64,000 nt of DNA, taken from Hypomesus transpacificus (Eukaryota > Chordata > Actinopteri > Osmeriformes > Osmeridae). Position 1 is the first letter of the stretch; every line of letters begins with the position of its first letter. The stretch is from positions 12,257,772-12,321,771 of the forward strand of contig NC_061074.1 of assembly GCF_021917145.1 (NCBI RefSeq). Direction: 5' to 3'. The position numbers and the translations under genes are program-made. Under the pieces are notes generated by a model that was given only the letters and a program-made list of their open reading frames with translations, did no database searches and was not told the origin of the DNA. Shown here in pieces: positions 38,549-52,064 of the stretch.

Positions 38549-39319
38549 CTCCCAGTCGTGTTCTGTGCTCAAAAGCTAGTGAGCAGTGATGACTAACAGT
38601 AGCATATCTGATAATCTTCTCCTCTCTCGCCTCCATTAAGGCTCTCGAAAACCATTTGCTGATTTCCATTCAGGTGGTTTCAGCTGGCCTCCTCTCTCCA
38701 GCCAACCTGGAGAATGACAACTGTTTAGGCTGACAGGCAGACTGCAGCTAATGGTCTAGGGTGACAGTGGTAGAAATGGTGTGGTGTGTGTTTGTGTTTA
38801 TGTGTGTGTGTGTGTTTGTGTCAATGTGTGTGATCACAGGAGTTCTGAGGAGCACTCAGCCCTTTGCCTAAGTGTGTGTGTGTAATGACTGGTCTCTTAT
38901 CTCTGTAGTGTGGCTCAGGCACTCCATCAGCCATACTGCACAGACAGCATCTGCTTCACTGAACACACGAACAGACATACTTCACAATCCACCAAAAGCA
39001 AAACGTATTGAAATCTATTGCTGCTGATTGGCATGAACCCTAATCCGGCCCCACTGTTCATACTGCATGTAGTAAATCCTGTTTTAATGCAACCAGCTAC
39101 AAGTTGTTTATTTTATGTTTAAACATGCATGTCAGGAATCCACCCACCTGCCACGGAGAGCTCTGCCAGCTTGTCAGGCAGGTCCGCAGTGGCCGCTGCA
39201 GCGTTGGAGCCTAGGATGTCAGGCAGGGCGTTACGGCGGCCCGTACGGCTCGTGGACGCAAAGTCGGTGACAACAGGCTCCACATCAGTCATCTCTGGAG
39301 CCTGTCCTCATAGCATAGC
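36992..39319 (-). CDS. PKIB: cAMP-dependent protein kinase inhibitor beta
   Basis: Two coding exons are seen (CDS 39292-39148 and 37077-36992; the first exon begins at about 39319 with 27 bases of 5' UTR). They give 76 residues, close to the 76-78 of the family. The pseudosubstrate TGRRNALPDI has R16, R19, R20 and A22, with F11 (the high-affinity Phe) ahead of it; in this family it plugs the PKA catalytic subunit. LPDKLAELSV (38-47) matches the nuclear export signal that carries PKA out of the nucleus. An in-frame TGA six codons upstream of the ATG fixes the start. That TGA ends a two-codon upstream ORF (ATG-CTA-TGA). The second exon holds a run of 11 G, giving a Gly-rich acidic tail. Synteny supports PKIB over PKIA or PKIG. 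Further 5' non-coding exons are expected. Confidence 0.92.
37609..37936 (+). mobile_element. LTR-like interspersed repeat (possible solo LTR)
   Basis: It begins TGTCACGG, contains AATAAACCC near 37845 followed by the CTGCGTTTGGG block I associate with repeated teleost LTR-like sequences, and ends near CATAACA. The TG..CA ends and internal poly(A) signal fit an LTR. A long C-run at 37899-37911 interrupts the 3' part, and I see no target-site duplication, so the family and even the class are uncertain. Confidence 0.4.
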
Positions 39320-40619
39320 CTGCAGGTAAGGAGATACACACACACACACACATGCAGACAACATTAATGTTTCATTGTGTTCCCGGAATAACCAGCCTGC
39401 GAGGGAAATGACTGTCCACGTGTGTAAAGGGAACGTTCACTCCTTTCTTCCTCCTGCCTTAAAGCTGCTGCTTTGTAAGAGACCCAGGGTAGGACAACAG
39501 ATCCTACACCGAAGACCTGTGTTTTTTGTAGATTCTGTGAGGCCTGGGGGTTTTTGTGGATGGAAAAACTGTCCTGGTATCCATCACCTGGTCTGACAGC
39601 TGTACCTGCCTGGCATTTGCACTTTGCTCTCTTGCTGTGAGTCCGTTGTCAGGGAGGGGGGTAGGCTACATATCTGGGACACACACCAAGTGGCTGGTTG
39701 CTGTGGTTTCCTTCGCTGTATAGGATGCAGTGCACAATCCGACCACCAGAGGGATGATTTACAGACTGTTACAAGGTGAGGGACTGATCTCGAGCTATGT
39801 AAAAATGTGGAACCAAAATGAAGGGGACCCAACTAGTGTTGTTGAAACCAAACTCATCTAAATAATTAATTCCACGTAGAAGTAATGTATTTTCTTCTGT
39901 AAAACTGATGCCTGTGTCTGGAAATGTTTATAATGACTCAAATACCCAATCTTCAAAGTTTATTGATGTTGAGATGACATTCATCCTATCTTCCCATACA
40001 CACACACACACTCACACAAACAATTTTCACATTTGTATGTTTTCTTCAGGCCCCTTCACCACTACTCCAGATCTATTTCAGGTCGTGTTTGGCAGCAAGC
40101 GTTGAGGGGGTTAGGACAGGGCTGGGACAGGATGTGAACAGTAACCTTGTTCTGGCTGCCAGCTATTGGCTGTATGAATTTAGACTGCTGATATTATAAC
40201 TGTCAGTTGGACATGTCTACCACCTTCATCACCACTATCACACCCTTTCAGTGTCTCTCTGTTTTTTTCTCTGTCTTTCTCTCTTACACTTTAGACAACA
40301 CACACAGCTAAACACACGCACACCCAGTGACAAACAGCCAGAGCCCCCCCATTTAGCAGATGGTGCCCTGCCCTCACCATCAGTTTACTAGATGATTATC
40401 ACAGGCTTGGATGTCACAAGATTTAGAATTTAATCAAACTCCCTTAGTCAACACTGGGCTATTCCTGGTCTGGGATGGACTCTTTTTATACCAGTAATCA
40501 GTACTAACACCTGGGTCAGGCCTGCTAGAGCACGGAAAGAAGGGGTGGGGGGGTGGGGATGAGATGGAGATAGCAGGGCTGGGGAGAGGGTAGGCTTGGC
40601 CAGGGGAGAGAGAACTCAG

Positions 40620-40855
40620 ACTTCAGCTGGGACAGGCTGGCGGCTGGAGCTGGAGTCAAGGTCTGGAGCTGGGGGCTGGAGCTGGAGTCAGGGCCAAGGT
40701 CCGGAGCTTATTTTGGCTGGAGATGAAGTTGGAGTCAGGGCCATGGGCTGGAGCTGGGGGTTGGGGATGGAGTCAGGGTCATGGGCTGGAGCTGGGGGCT
40801 GGGCTGGGGACTAGAGTCAGGGCCAGGGTCTGGAGCTGAGGCTAGGGGCAGCAAA
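40620..40855. repeat. Degenerate G-rich minisatellite
   Basis: Irregular copies of GGCTGGAGCTGGGG and GAGTCAGGGCCA-like blocks. Confidence 0.75.
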
Positions 40856-43800
40856 TAAAGATGGGCTCAGGGCTGGTGATCAGTTTTCCTGGTTGTGGTT
40901 TTCACAGTCTTGTCCCTCTCATCCTGGTCCACTGGGTGAAGACAGAGATGGGTGCTGTGCCTGCTTGTCTTTACTGGGATACTCAGCCAAACAGCTACAC
41001 AGAGTCTGCCAAGGCTGGTGGGCAGGAGGCAGCAGCTTGTGTGCTTGCGAGTGTGGTAAGTGTGTGTGTGTGTGTGCTTGTGTGTGAATGCTTGTGTGTA
41101 TCTATGTGCATGAGTTGACTAAAAACATTACTCACAGGCCACCCTCCGGGCTGTTAGAAACACAAGCTCGTCTTCACAAGGCTTGGCCTTTAAACTGAAA
41201 TGGGTGTTTCTCACACGTGTAACATATGATTTGACTTTGTGTTTTTAATCACAGCATTTTGAATATGTTGTTTTCTGCTGTTATCATACACTGGCATCAG
41301 ATTATATCACAAAAGGCCAGCATTGCTAATGCCTCCTGTCTTACAGGAGATATAAGGTACATATAGCCTGGAGTCTGATTATTGTTTCCTACCTAATGGT
41401 GACGGCTGGTATTTAGAGATGCCTAATTTACTTCTAGTTCAACGACAAGGTGCATTTAGCAGCCTGGGGTCCTCTCCATTCAAAGTAACATTTTCTACCC
41501 TTTCCAAAACAAACGTTGCTTGTTTTTCGTGAGACATTCTACCACCCAGACAGTATAGAGATTTGGTGTGAGGGGGACTCCACAGTAACAAACCCCTTGT
41601 CTGAAACAAAGACCATTAATCTAGCCCTAATCCATACTAATCCTTAATCACGTCCTATCTTGTCTGCTTTACAATTCAACCTCCAAGTAGAGGTCTAATT
41701 TGTATCACAAAGCTAAGACAAGAAAACCACGGTCAAACACTTTGACTGATCTTGTTTTGGACCCTGTGCCATGAAACCACTGGACCGGTCTGGACCGGTC
41801 TCACAAGTGTGATCGTCGAATCAAATCAAACTACAATTGCTTGAAAGATCCACAGACAGACAGACCGATTGACGGACGGACAGATGGACAGACTGATCAG
41901 AGAGTTTTTTAGCGGGAGAGGCTGAGGACGAAAGATGCAAGTTTAATGGAGAATCTAGATTGCACTTAACACTGGCTATGACAAGGCTGGAGCACTTTGT
42001 ATTGACTTAATGAGTGCTCTTTTTGAAGTAGTATAGCCTTCAGTATTAGATGCTAAAGGACACTTAACTCTATTATTCAAGCAGCAGTGTTTATAAATAG
42101 ATGAAAAACAAAAACATTATTATGTATGAAGTCAACGCTTACATAACATTTAATAATGCATCAAAATGAAAACAAATATATAAATAATCAAATAAATGTA
42201 ATTAAAACATTGTGGAAAAAACAAAAACAGCATTAGGACTGGGACCGGTAAAATCCTGAGTCTTCTAGAACATAATGATACCGTGGAGGCTTCTAGAACC
42301 CACAGACTGAACCCCTTGAGGGAACAAGATAGCACAGCCAGAACCGTGAAGGCTTCTAGAACGAACAGAAAGAACCCTAAGTGCTTCTCGACTACACGCC
42401 ATGTTTCGACTGACATTCATTTTGCTCGTGACTCATCTGCTGTTTGGCTCGTTCTGTGCAGACCGGAGGACATGCTCCCTCTGTCTGCTGTCTCTCCCGG
42501 TCCTACACTCACCACATCTCCAGACACACATATCCAGCCACGCTGACTACGCAAGTGCTATTTAGTATGGACCACAATGACCGTACTAAAGACCATGCAG
42601 CACACATAAATATTGACAAACATTGACAACACCACTGATTACATCCCTGTTAATTTTGGAGATTTAATTTTCTTCTCAGAGAACAAGCACTGGCATCTTT
42701 CCCAATACACACGGTAACACTGGCTACCTCACCGTAGCACTCTGCAGGAGACCATCCACACACCGGGCTCACCCAACCCTCTCACTCCAAACATTGACTC
42801 TGACTGGCTGCAGAACCAGGAGAGATAGTCTCTTAGAAACCATCTGGTGATCCAACCACAGGAAAGGAACTGCCAGCAGGGCATTACTGGAAAGGCAGTA
42901 AAGCTTGATAAATGACAACATTGTTGTTTGGGGATTTCAGGACTTTGTTGGATGTTGGTTTTAGACAGCATTCTAACAATGGTGCCCTCATGGAGCAATG
43001 AGGCCTTTGGACCTCATAGCAGCTTGGCCCAGTCTGATAAGGGCATAGACTATAGAAGCTTCTCATCCTGTGCGATTGTCCACCACACACACACACGTCT
43101 ATTTCATCTCTAAAATGTGAAAAAATGATGACATTGGAAAAACAATGACTTTGGACATGGGATACATCTCTGTGTGTCAGACCAACCTTCATGCTCATCC
43201 AGCTTTTCCCACTTATCTTATAGCCCCGCCTGTAACCACCACGCCCCCTCATACAGTAGTTGCTTTTGGCCCACTGTCTCATATTCTATGGAGAATTTAA
43301 CAACCCTGTTAATCCATAGAGAGATATACATCCAGTAAACTGGAAAGTGTAACTAAGAGGATTGATAGGTGACGACGGGAAAAACAGATAGAGAGGTTTG
43401 GAGAGGAGAAAGAGTGAGTGACAGAAAGAAAAAGGGATCAAGAGAGGGGGAAAGAGAGAGAAAGAGAGAGGGGGCAAGGGAGAGGGAGAATATGACCTCT
43501 CTGATGACACAATGTTTTAACATGGATTAGAAACACAAAGAGTAAGAAGAGAGTGATGTTTTATGTCCCCGTTCTGTTCCAGGTCACCTGTTCTAGAATC
43601 TTCCATGTGCCATGGATCCTTGTCCATGTGCGTCCTGTACTTAGGACAATGTGCTTACTAGCTATCACCGTGGAGATGGTACCAGCTCTGCTCCCCTCTC
43701 GGTTGGGGAGAGGTGCAGCTGGGATCTAGGACAAAGCTGAATTAACAGTAGCTGTTCCGCAGCGTGCTCCACTTCCTGTCTGTGTGCGCTCCACTTCCTT

Positions 43801-46800
43801 TGGCTCTGGGTCATTTAAGCCACATTCTACAGCATATTATTACAGACCTCTCTGCACTCTTGTTCAGGAGTTTTGAAACAAACCACTCATAACTAGGGAC
43901 TTTATCCAAACACACCGGAGAGTCTGTAAAAGTGAGAGTATGAACAGGCAGCAGGTCACCTGTTGTGACCCACTACCTATGAACCGCATGAGAGAGGATG
44001 CGTCATCATTACCCAATGTACTACATATCATCACCACTACTTTCCCTCAATCCTTATCCTCATAATGGGATTGGATTGGTTCCAATTCACAACCCTCTGA
44101 CACTTGATTCCTTCCCATGGACTAGATCAGTTCCTAATCTCTTGACCCTGACTTGAAACCTCAATCATGTGTGTCCACCATAGTGTTTTTTTCAGTCCAT
44201 TTCCTAAGGGAAAGAAACTAGGAGACTGAGGGGGCCATTTTGAGGATTGGCCAGCAGCCCCAGGACCCTGTAATGATCGTGGCTGTAACAGTGGGAAATC
44301 AAGAGGAATGAGGTCATATGACTGTGAGGATAAACAGTTAACTGGTCGTTATTCCCACCGGTCTCCTAAGTCATAACCTCGCAAAACTGGGACAAACACA
44401 CATACAACCACACTTACACAAACACATATACACACAAAACATACACATACCACATGCAAAAATAATAGCCCCCACACACATACACACGCCCACAACCAAA
44501 CATCCATGCAAGAATGGGCACACACAAACCCTGCCAGTATGGCTGACACAAAACAAAACCCAGGCGTTCTTGCCCTGGGAGAGGGTGACCCCTGCCTCTG
44601 CTCCCACAGTGGGGTCGAGAGGGATCGACTAGCCCTGCTTCCACTCCCACTCCTGCTCTGGAACACACTGCAAACTGTGTCCAACACGGCACACAAACAG
44701 AGGCCCTTATACTGTGGCAGCAGTGTTTTACTGTCCAATAAGCAAGGCATAGACTAGAGAGCAACCCTGAATGATTTCCCTGGAGTCATGAAGAGCACCG
44801 CAGCAAAGAAAACAAAGTCTGAATTCTGCCGTTCTGTGCTACTTAAAGGTTCTATATATTCCCCTGAGTTCAGACTATTTTTGCCCGTTTTTGTCTGTCC
44901 CTAGTTCAGTACTAGCTCTGCTTAGATCTGTACCGATCAGGCTTGTGTGTTAGACTACCTTTCTAGGAGGGAATTCTCCAATTCTAATCTGATAGCACTA
45001 CCACACAGACCACTTAGCTGCCAAATACAGTAAGGGATCTGTAGTGTGTGTTTGTGAAGAGTGTGTATGTGTGTGTGTCTGTGTATGTGTGTGTGGTCAC
45101 GTAGTCTGTTTTATAGTATCAGACTTAGTCCAGATGATGAAGGGGCCTGCTATCAGAAGCAGTGTCTTGTTCAGCATGTGTCTGTCAGGTGCTAACTATG
45201 GTGAGAGATACCATTAGCAGCATGTGGAGATGAGCAGTGAGACAGGAGCAAGGACAAACCTGAGGAGAGACTGGAGGAGAGAAGAACAGAGGTTCTAACC
45301 CATTTGTTAGAATAGGAGATCATGGTTAGCTTGCTAACAAGCAACATGTTCATTTTGATGAATCTTTGCTACCTTGGTTTCAACACATATAGCCCATCTA
45401 GTGATGTCATAGCCCCTATACTGTTTGCGTCCCATTAAACCCATCCAGGATAAAATACAGACGTATCCTGTACATCAACAGATTAGATGGAAGCAGGAAT
45501 CTTGCTGGTTTTTCCACTCTATATCTATACGTCTATATTTGGCTTCAAGATCCCTGCTGGCAGTGAAGGCTACACCTCCCACAACTGGCCTGTCAATCAA
45601 ATATCCAACGGTCAGACCCATGAGTGGCAACTGACTTGAGAGCAAAACAAAGCTCTAAGATTTGATACCATAAAATCCTTGTTTCATATTTAAAAAAGGC
45701 TACGTTGACTGGCTAGCTAAAGATGTTGGGCCCATTACCAGTGGTATGATATGGAATGTGCTACATAAACATGCTAAGCTAGGACGTCAGATAAAAATGT
45801 TAGGCCCATTACCAGTAGGGTAGGAGGAGGTGTGCTATGTAAACAAGCTATAAAATAGCTGAATTGGTAGAAGGTTAGCTGGATGACAGGGTTTAATCCC
45901 TCTATTTATAACCTAGTAGAATCGAGTATAGAAGACAGTGGAGGACAGGAGAGAGAAAGAGGCACAGACAATGGAGGAGAAATGGAGGAGAAAAATTCGA
46001 TGAGAATTAGACAAAAAACTGATAGAGATAGAGAAAACGAAGGAAGGAGTGGGAAGCAGAAAAGGACAATGAGTGGATTATGATTCATCTACTTCTGACC
46101 ACACTGGAGAAGGACACACACACAAGCACATTTCTATCTCCAAATATGAAGCATCAGCATGTATTAAGCCTTCTTTAATGTTGTGTTCTTCTGCCTGTTT
46201 GCATCCTCTGTCAAACTGGACACTTCCTAACAGGGCAGGGATGGAGCTTCTGATAGGCTCCTGACTTAATGACCATGTTGTTGTTGTTCTTGGGCAGGAT
46301 CCAGGGATGTTTAGGGAGGATTTGGTCCAATCTCTGGGGCACTGTCCATTCCCCCTGCCCTCAGACCCACCACCCTCTGAGGGGATTTGACCCGAAAATG
46401 TGTCCGTAAATAAACCATCAATAACCCAGATGTCCCGGGTCTTTCATCCTATGGGGAAGTGCCAAAGAAGGCCTAAGAAGAGATCTGGCACAGGGCTCGT
46501 TTCCCAACTAGGATTTGAAATATGAGCATGAAATATGTGTCTGGGACAAGGAAAGGATGTAGCATAACCCAGAGTTCACAACATTAATGTTCTACTTGGG
46601 AGCTATGCATGCTTCTGTGAACACACACACACGTAACACACCCCGGTAATAAACAGGCTGGTACTGAATGAGGTCTGGAATGACAGACAACAGCAAAACA
46701 CAACTTTTCTTCACAGATGAGTGATCTTCCTCAGCAGCAATAAAAAAGGAACAAAAACATCCTCTGTGATTGTGTCCTGCGAGCTCCTGATTTGGTCCTC

Positions 46801-48474
46801 ATGAAAGGCCTTTCACAGAGGGAGCTGGTCAGAGCGTCCCCCGGGACCCACTGCAGCTCCTTTGAACTGGGAGCTCTATCGGATCTCTTCCACAGAGCTT
46901 TGAAGAACAAAAAGCCAGCGTTGAACTGTTTGAAATAAAAACCACTGTCCGGGATCCACAGCTGGGTGGGAAAGGGAACCAATGGTTATAGCTGATGTCT
47001 TTCTGGAGTTGTTTGACATGTATTTTTCATTAGATATTTGAGGTCGAAGATCTTGGGCTTTTTTCGAAAAAATTATTGTATTCTTGTTTTTATCTCAACC
47101 TATTTTTGGTATTAACTGGTTTCACCTGTATGAACCACTCATGAACGAAAAAACTAAACAGTCCAATTAAAAGAACCTACCTATGATTAAGATGTCAGTT
47201 ACACACAAGTGTGAAAACACACAAAGGTATGACAACCACAAACACATACACACATACAGACACACTCTAGGGTAGTCAAACTAGATCGGGCAAGCCCACC
47301 TACAGCCTGGGAGAACATAATAAGATATTTGAGTCTTCATGCCTCAGACACATGCCAGAGACCCGTCCTTCAATCCAGACACAAGGAGTCACACACACAC
47401 ATACACATTGCACACACACACACATACACGCACATACTACTAATCTCAGAGCATCTCTAAGTGCAGTTCCTGCTTCATGGTCAGAGAGCGTAGTGCCTGC
47501 TGTGTGTGGACTAGTGCCTGTCATGTAGGGCTTCAGCCCAGATTTCCCTCTTGGTGTATTTTTAGCCTCTCTGTGATGACTTGTTCTAATCTGCACAGTG
47601 ATTTAAGAAACTCCAGACAGACAGCCGGGCCCAACACGAGGGCCTCATCAGTCCCCCCTACCGCCCCACTCCCAGCTGGGTAAAGGCTAGGATTAAAGGC
47701 TGGTCATGGGGGGACCGTTTGAGTGTTGGCTAGGGTGAAGGATGTGTGTGTGTGTGTGTGTGTGGGGGGGGGGGTGTACTAAAATTGCACTGAATGATTT
47801 TGGATTTTTTTTCTTCTTTCTTTCTATCTATCCATCTAGTCACCCTGTCTGTGTTCCAGTGTGCTTACTGTGACCTACTGCACCACACCACAAAGGCACC
47901 GTGCTGTGTTCAGAGAACATATCTCTGTCCGAGAACATCCTCAAAATAATCACGTGTGTACTTGACTTGACTCGCTTTGCAGTAGTGTTTAGACTTTGAG
48001 TTGATGCCGTGTAGAGCGGAGCCACATTACTGTAAACACACCTCAAGCATGTGAAGCAGACAGACTGGCTGCAGTTAGTGTCATAGTCGCACACCACCAC
48101 AGAAGACAGAGCTCAGCTGTGATGCCACATAAGTCCTCTGCCTGCCATCCCCCCTCTTTCCCCACCGTTGCCTGTTGCTGCCTCCACTCCCCACCCCGGC
48201 CTGCTGTGCTCACTGCTGGTTGTTGCTCTGACCCCTGCCTGCTGTTTCCACCAGGCCTGCTCTCCCCACCCCTGCCTGCTGTGCCTGCTGCTCCTGACAC
48301 CTGCTGTGTGTCATGGTAGACATCATTCTGGTCCCACCCAGGCAAACAGGCAGATAATATATATTGAACAAACCTTTCTGGCCAGCATTTTATGCAACGT
48401 GTTGTGTGACTGAGACCTGACACAGTGTCAACCAAGCATTTAGTCAGCGTGATATTAGTCATCCCTCATCCATA

Positions 48475-48640
48475 AAGAAACAGGCAGGCAGAGGGCTGCC
48501 AAAGACAACAAGGCAGCCAGGTAAGAAGTCATAAAGAACCAGGCAGCCAAGACAGGGGCCACATAGACCCAGGCAGTCAGTAAAGAGAGCCATTCAGAAG
48601 CAGGTAGCAAGGGGAGCAGTCAGGACAGATAGACCCAGTG
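48475..48640. repeat. Degenerate tandem repeat of about 40-50 bases
   Basis: Three to four diverged copies built around CATA(A/G)A(A/C)CCAGGCAG(C/T)CA. Confidence 0.55.
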
Positions 48641-50749
48641 TGCATCCCCCCTCCAGGGGCCCGGCTGGCAGATGGAGACCCAGAGGGACTTAGCTCCGGG
48701 TGGGTGAGCCAGAACAGACCCAGGGGGTGGAGGAGCCACCAAGGGCCCCTGGCCTCAGGGACACACTGGAACTGGACCAGAACCCAGTCTGATGATGCTT
48801 CCCCAACAACCAGGCCTTTTCTCCGCTGATGAAGCTCCTTCAGAGAGGATGCCTCTCCATGGAAAATGAAGAGGTGCTAACCAGTCGCTGTGAGTATACG
48901 ACAGTAGAGCAAACCACAGGGGAGGAGCAGGGTTTGGAAGGGTGGAGGAGGAGGGGGGTTTTGGGACACCAGCCAAGACTTATTAGCCCCAAGAAAACAA
49001 ACAACAGAAAGCGAAAGAAGGAGAAAAGAGAGAAAGGGAGAGAGGGAGAAAGCGAGGAGACAGAAAAAGGGACAAAGAGAGGTCGCAAGAGAGAGAGGCA
49101 AAGGGAGAGAGAGCGAGCGAGAGACACAGAGGGGAGCAGTGAGAGAGATGGAGCCTGTGTTGTAATTGTAATTCAAGAGTGTTAATTATATGAGTCATTA
49201 AGCAGTTTTGTTTATCTGCCCTTTAACTGCTACATCAGAAAGTATTCCACTCCCCTCCACAGCAGGTCCTGCTCACAAATACATTTGTACAAAAAAGATC
49301 TCAGAATATCAGCTTTTTACGCCCTACTTCCAACTTGTTTGTCTCTTTCTAAATCCAGGGCAGCAACAGCAACAGTGGAGATGTAATCCAGTGATAGCTT
49401 TGGTCCTGACATCTTCATCTAGGAGCTTTTAACACTGTGGCCTTGCAGTCAACAGCACTCAAACAAAACAAAGGACGATTACTGTGTTGTTGTTCTGTGG
49501 ACCACTGCCTGTTCTTTGCCAGAACCAGGGGTTTATAAGGCTAAAGCAACCTAAGAAACAACCAGCGACACGCATCAAAACAGCTGTCTTCTCATAGTCT
49601 GTTTGTTATCAACACATAGTGTTTGTGTGTCTATATGCTTTTGTAGGTGCGGGTGTGAGTGTGTGTGTGCGCGAGGGGGTGTCTTCCCAAAAGTCAATAA
49701 CAAATATCTAACAAGACATTTTTTGATGTGTGCCCCCACTCTCACAAAATAACATGACTGTATGTAAGGATTTGTGTGTGAGTGAATCTGTGGGATTAAA
49801 CGTGTGTGTGATGTGCGAGTGAGTGAATCTGTCAGATTGAACATATATGTGTGCTTTGCGTGCACACGTCCATATTTGGGATTTGTTTTATACCCTCACC
49901 ACAGTACTCGATGACAGAAGAAGAGAGAGTGATGAACATGTTGCTAACCTGGCTGGACAGCAAAAGCTCCATCACTTTAAAAAGAGCCAATCACTGAGAG
50001 CTGCAGAGGGCATTGTGTGTGTGTGTGGATGTGTACATTTGTGTTATTGAGTGTGAGTGTGTGCGTGTGGGGGAGGTATAGTGGTACACTGTGGGCAGAA
50101 GCCCCCCTCCTGAGGCACCGTCAGTGAAATACCAGCAGCTGAACTGTCAAAGTCATTCACAGTTGCCTTGATGACTGGGGAGGGGAGACAGACAGACCCT
50201 TCTACAGTTTGTTTAAGGCTAGCAGCATGTTTATCACGCTCTCTCTTCTTCTGTAAACAGCATGTTTAAGGGCCAGACACACCTGTTAGAGACTGGTTCT
50301 CATAGTAGAAAGCGGCTCAGAGAAGAGATAGAACAAAGGAGAAAGGTTCATAAAGATAGAAGAGAGATTCAGAGAGGAGATAGGATATAGAAGAGAGGAG
50401 AGGAGATCGGATATAGAAGAGAGGAAAAGGGAATTAGGAAGCATGTGTTCTGAAAGCTTTTCGGTTTCCAGGGTACCATTTACCTGTGGTGAATAACCTG
50501 ACGTGACATCCCCTCCCCTCTCCCTAGCAGCTGGTTAGAGGACATTTTGTTGAATCAAACACTGCATATCAAACGCTGATCATGGATGATTTCACACCTT
50601 CCCACATTTGATGCAGGAAAAACAAACCATTTAAGTCTCTGGCTCTTTCTTGACAAAAGACATCGACAGTCATTATGTATTTACACGACGACACCTCAGA
50701 ACTGCTGTGTAGAAAAGGACGCCTCTCTTCATCTACTGTAACACTCTCC

Positions 50750-50832
50750 TGCATGTATTCCCTAGGGGAATCGAACCCACAACCTTATTGTTGCAAGGCG
50801 CTATCTTCAGTCAAGCGTACGACGTCAGACTT
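50750..50832 (-). mobile_element. tRNA-derived SINE-like fragment
   Basis: On the minus strand it reads GGTTGTGGGTTCGATTCCC, a canonical RNA polymerase III B box, preceded by AGCGCCTTGCAACAATAAG. No proper acceptor stem or A box can be folded from what surrounds it, so it is not a functional tRNA gene. A degraded SINE head is the best reading. Confidence 0.5.
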
Positions 50833-51883
50833 TCCTCCCGTGCGTCCAATTACAGCCAGCAGCAAGCCGACAGGCTGCATCTGGGCCCCTGTCATCACTT
50901 CAGCCAATTAAAAGGATAACAGTGATGCAGCCCACCTGGCCATCATGACACTATGGAAGCAGCTCGTTAACAGAATACATGTTTTCTGAAGTCCACAGCC
51001 ATGGCTGACTACGTTACTATCGTTACCTGTGGCAGGCCTACTGGATCAATCCTGGTGATCTTTTTGGCTGGATTTAGATGACCTCTGTATTATACTAGTG
51101 TTTTCCCGATGAGCAGAACTTATAAATGCCACTATCTACATATTGTAGATTGAATCTAGTGTTGAGAGGGTCAGTATGTACAGTATGTTCTGTTGGCTAA
51201 TACTGTATGTACAGACATTGCAGTACTATAGTTGTACCTGAATGATCTGGTCTTCTGTATAGAGACCATTTTTTACAAATGAATAATTTCATGACAAGAG
51301 TCAAGTAAACATTCCATCATGCACGTCTCGTCTCATATTTGAAATACCATTGAAATACCATCAGTGACCTAGAGAATAATAATGACCACACAAAGCACTG
51401 AGAGCAGAGAAGGTAGTGATTCTATTTCAGTCATTCTCTGCTCAGAACACAAAGAACAGTGTGTGTGTGTGTGTGTGTTTATGTGTGTGTGTGTGTGCGC
51501 ACGTCTGACACTTACATGTGTTCTCTGCAACATGCGGTGTCAGTCTATGTATACGTGTTAACTCATCTTGTGACAACACAGTTACACTCTTAACCTTTAA
51601 GGAACGAACCATCGATGCTCAGATTTAAGCGTTAACCAAAACCAAACAATCTTTTCAAAATAGTAGGAGAACGGAAGGTGTGCGTAAGCATGGATGTGTA
51701 TGTGTGCTCATGCATGTTTGTGTGTATGTGCATGCGTGAGAGTGTGTGTGTGTGATTAGCATGTGTTTATTAAACGTTAGAGAAATGAAAGCTGCAGGGT
51801 GATTGATTCTAATCGACCAATCAACAGCAAGGGAGAAAAGAGGGGGTCCTACCAGCAAGCCCCAAAGAGGGGTGGGAGGCTGG

Positions 51884-52064
51884 GGGAGCCCCATCTACTG
51901 GTCCTGGGGAGGGAGGTGCTAGCTGCTGGGGAGCCCCATCTACTGGTCCTGGGGAGGGAGGTGCTAGCTGCTGGGGAGCCCCATCTACTGGTCCTGGAGA
52001 GGGAGGTGCTAGCTGCTGGGGAGCCCCATCTACTGGTCCTGGGGAGGGAGGTGCTAGCTGAGAG
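51884..52064. repeat. Minisatellite, 45-base unit, four copies
   Basis: Units start GGAGCCCCATCTACTGGTCC and include GGGAGGGAGGTGCTAGCTG. Copies are almost identical, differing at one base of the third copy. The unit is a multiple of three, so frames stay open without coding meaning. Confidence 0.93.

Noticed and set aside
46731-46982. Possible minus-strand exon with an 83-codon open frame and less repetitive sequence
   Set aside because: No recognisable protein family, no paired splice sites I trust, and no gene expected at this place in the syntenic block.
48043-48462. 139-codon open frame on the minus strand rich in Gly, Gln and Arg
   Set aside because: It overlaps imperfect CTGCCTGCTG-type repeats and has no homology or splice context.
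50750-50832. Functional tRNA gene
   Set aside because: Only the B box region is good; no matching acceptor stem or A box is present.
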